Origin: Gammaproteobacteria bacterium | Lineage (GTDB): Bacteria > Pseudomonadota > Gammaproteobacteria > SZUA-229 | Assembly (NCBI GenBank): GCA_011321985.1 | Contig: DROB01000479.1 | Coordinates: 1-6,426, forward strand | Reading direction: 5' to 3' | Length of the DNA: 6,426 nucleotides | Part shown: in pieces, positions 5,647 to 6,426 of the stretch | Layout: each line of letters starts with the position of its first letter | Numbering within the stretch: the first letter of the stretch is position 1 | Made by a program: the position numbers and the translations under genes | The notes under the pieces: generated by a model | Database searches by the model: none | What the model was told of the DNA's origin: nothing | The model's input: only the letters and a program-made list of their open reading frames with translations

Positions 5647-6426
5647 ATGTTGATCAAAAGCCAGAAAGTGAACAGATTATTTTTAATTACCTTACCGTTA
5701 ATTCAGCTTTTTATATTGGCTTCCTGTAATGATGGAACCGCTGCCAGCCAGTCTGAGGACAAGGTGAAAACATTAGCGATGCCAGAGTGCAGGCGAGCTG
5801 GTTCGGACTGGTTGTTCTGCGCTGATTTTGATGGTGATGATGATCTAACTCAATGGGATACTTTGCCAGAAGGTCAGAGCCGTACTCTTCTTGAGGTATC
5901 CGGGCCGGCTGGTAACGGTGGCAACAGGGTGTTGCAACTACGTATTCCTCCGGGGATGGGTGGCCGCGGTCTAAACAAGACCTTCAGTAATGGCTATGAC
6001 AAGCTGTACGCACGTTGGTATGTCTACTACGAAGAGGGTTTTGATTTTACGGTACGTAATCACGGGCATGGCTTCCATGCAGGTGATCGATGGAAAAAAG
6101 GTGTTGCCGGTCACAGGCCTAAGGGTGACGACTGGTTTACCGTGCAACTGGAGCACGGTATCGTACCTTCGACAGGGCAACCAGCGCATTATTTGTATGC
6201 ATACTACCGTGGTATGAGTATGGATTGTACTGATCCTGATGGAAGCTGCTGGGGTGATATGATACCGTGTACCATCGATACAGATTATTATTGCAAGAGC
6301 CCGGTTTACCGGCCCAAAGTGCAGCAACCGCCTCTCGTCACAGGCAGATGGTACTGTCTTGAGTTAATGGTAGATGCTGGTGATGCAGTTAATGCTGCTG
6401 ATGATGGCACAGGTTCACTCAACTTC
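5647..6426 (+). CDS. Lipoprotein with probable concanavalin A-like (polysaccharide lyase/lectin type) domain, 3' end beyond the window
   Basis: The reading frame is open from ATG 5647, directly after an in-frame TGA, to the window edge (260 codons, incomplete). MLIKSQK and a hydrophobic core lead to the lipobox LASC with Cys27. Asn at +2 fits an outer-membrane destination. The mature part begins with LFCADFDGDDDLTQWD (57-72), the usual opening of secreted ConA-like jelly-roll domains. It continues with DKLYARWYVYYEEGFDF (120-136), a His-rich stretch (His139, 141, 144, 156), HYLYAYYRG (181-189), four cysteines (194, 201, 208, 216) and GRWYCLELMV (233-242), which resembles the W-x-x-x-E-x-x-V strand of lyase and LamG-like folds. 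Catalytic residues were not identified, so enzymatic activity on a polysaccharide is only a possibility. The ribosome site is weak (GTAGG at 5629-5633, 13 bases away); GTG 5668 is an alternative start that keeps the signal peptide. Confidence 0.75.
   Translation, partial: MLIKSQKVNRLFLITLPLIQLFILASCNDGTAASQSEDKVKTLAMPECRRAGSDWLFCADFDGDDDLTQWDTLPEGQSRTLLEVSGPAGNGGNRVLQLRIPPGMGGRGLNKTFSNGYDKLYARWYVYYEEGFDFTVRNHGHGFHAGDRWKKGVAGHRPKGDDWFTVQLEHGIVPSTGQPAHYLYAYYRGMSMDCTDPDGSCWGDMIPCTIDTDYYCKSPVYRPKVQQPPLVTGRWYCLELMVDAGDAVNAADDGTGSLNF

Noticed and set aside
5650..5657. TTGATCAA as a second FNR site
   Set aside because: The four-base spacer between the half sites is absent, and it lies inside the start of a coding region.

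Overview
The window looks like chromosomal DNA of a Gram-negative bacterium, most likely a marine or aquatic gammaproteobacterium. The basis is three successive exported proteins (two with lipoboxes, one with a GlyGly-CTERM-like surface-sorting tail), Pseudomonas-type REP palindromes, and an FNR/ANR-type operator suggesting a facultatively anaerobic lifestyle. No rRNA, tRNA or other taxonomic marker is present, so this placement is inference.

Layout, all genes on the + strand. (1) 79-1119 encodes an AbiEi-family protein (type IV toxin-antitoxin antitoxin/regulator) with no AbiEii toxin gene after it. The gene sits between two copies of an imperfect repeat, and a nested palindrome overlaps its stop codon. 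(2) 1120-1765 is a 646-base AT-rich non-coding stretch with an inverted pair of REP-like palindromes and, just before the next gene, an FNR/ANR-like box at class II spacing from a -10-like hexamer. (3) 1766-3982 encodes a 738-residue exported protein. It has 14 blade-like repeats (readable as two seven-bladed beta-propellers), a small Cys-containing beta domain, and a GGGGGS plus hydrophobic plus basic C-terminus typical of rhombosortase substrates. (4) 3983-4198 holds two hairpins, one resembling a widespread dispersed palindrome. (5) 4199-5497 encodes an unrecognised 432-residue lipoprotein with six further cysteines. (6) 5498-5646 holds two perfect short inverted repeats. (7) 5647 to the window end is the 5' part of a lipoprotein gene, cut off by the window edge, whose product looks like a concanavalin A-like (polysaccharide lyase/lectin type) protein.

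Genes 2-4 all encode envelope or surface proteins and may form a functional neighbourhood, for example in surface attachment or glycan handling. The gaps of 149-216 bases and the separate ribosome binding sites argue against one tight operon. Gene 1 is a defence/regulatory gene apparently unrelated to them. The most notable observations are the orphan AbiEi gene framed by repeats, the well-spaced FNR-type promoter in front of the propeller protein, and the double-propeller architecture with a surface-sorting tail.
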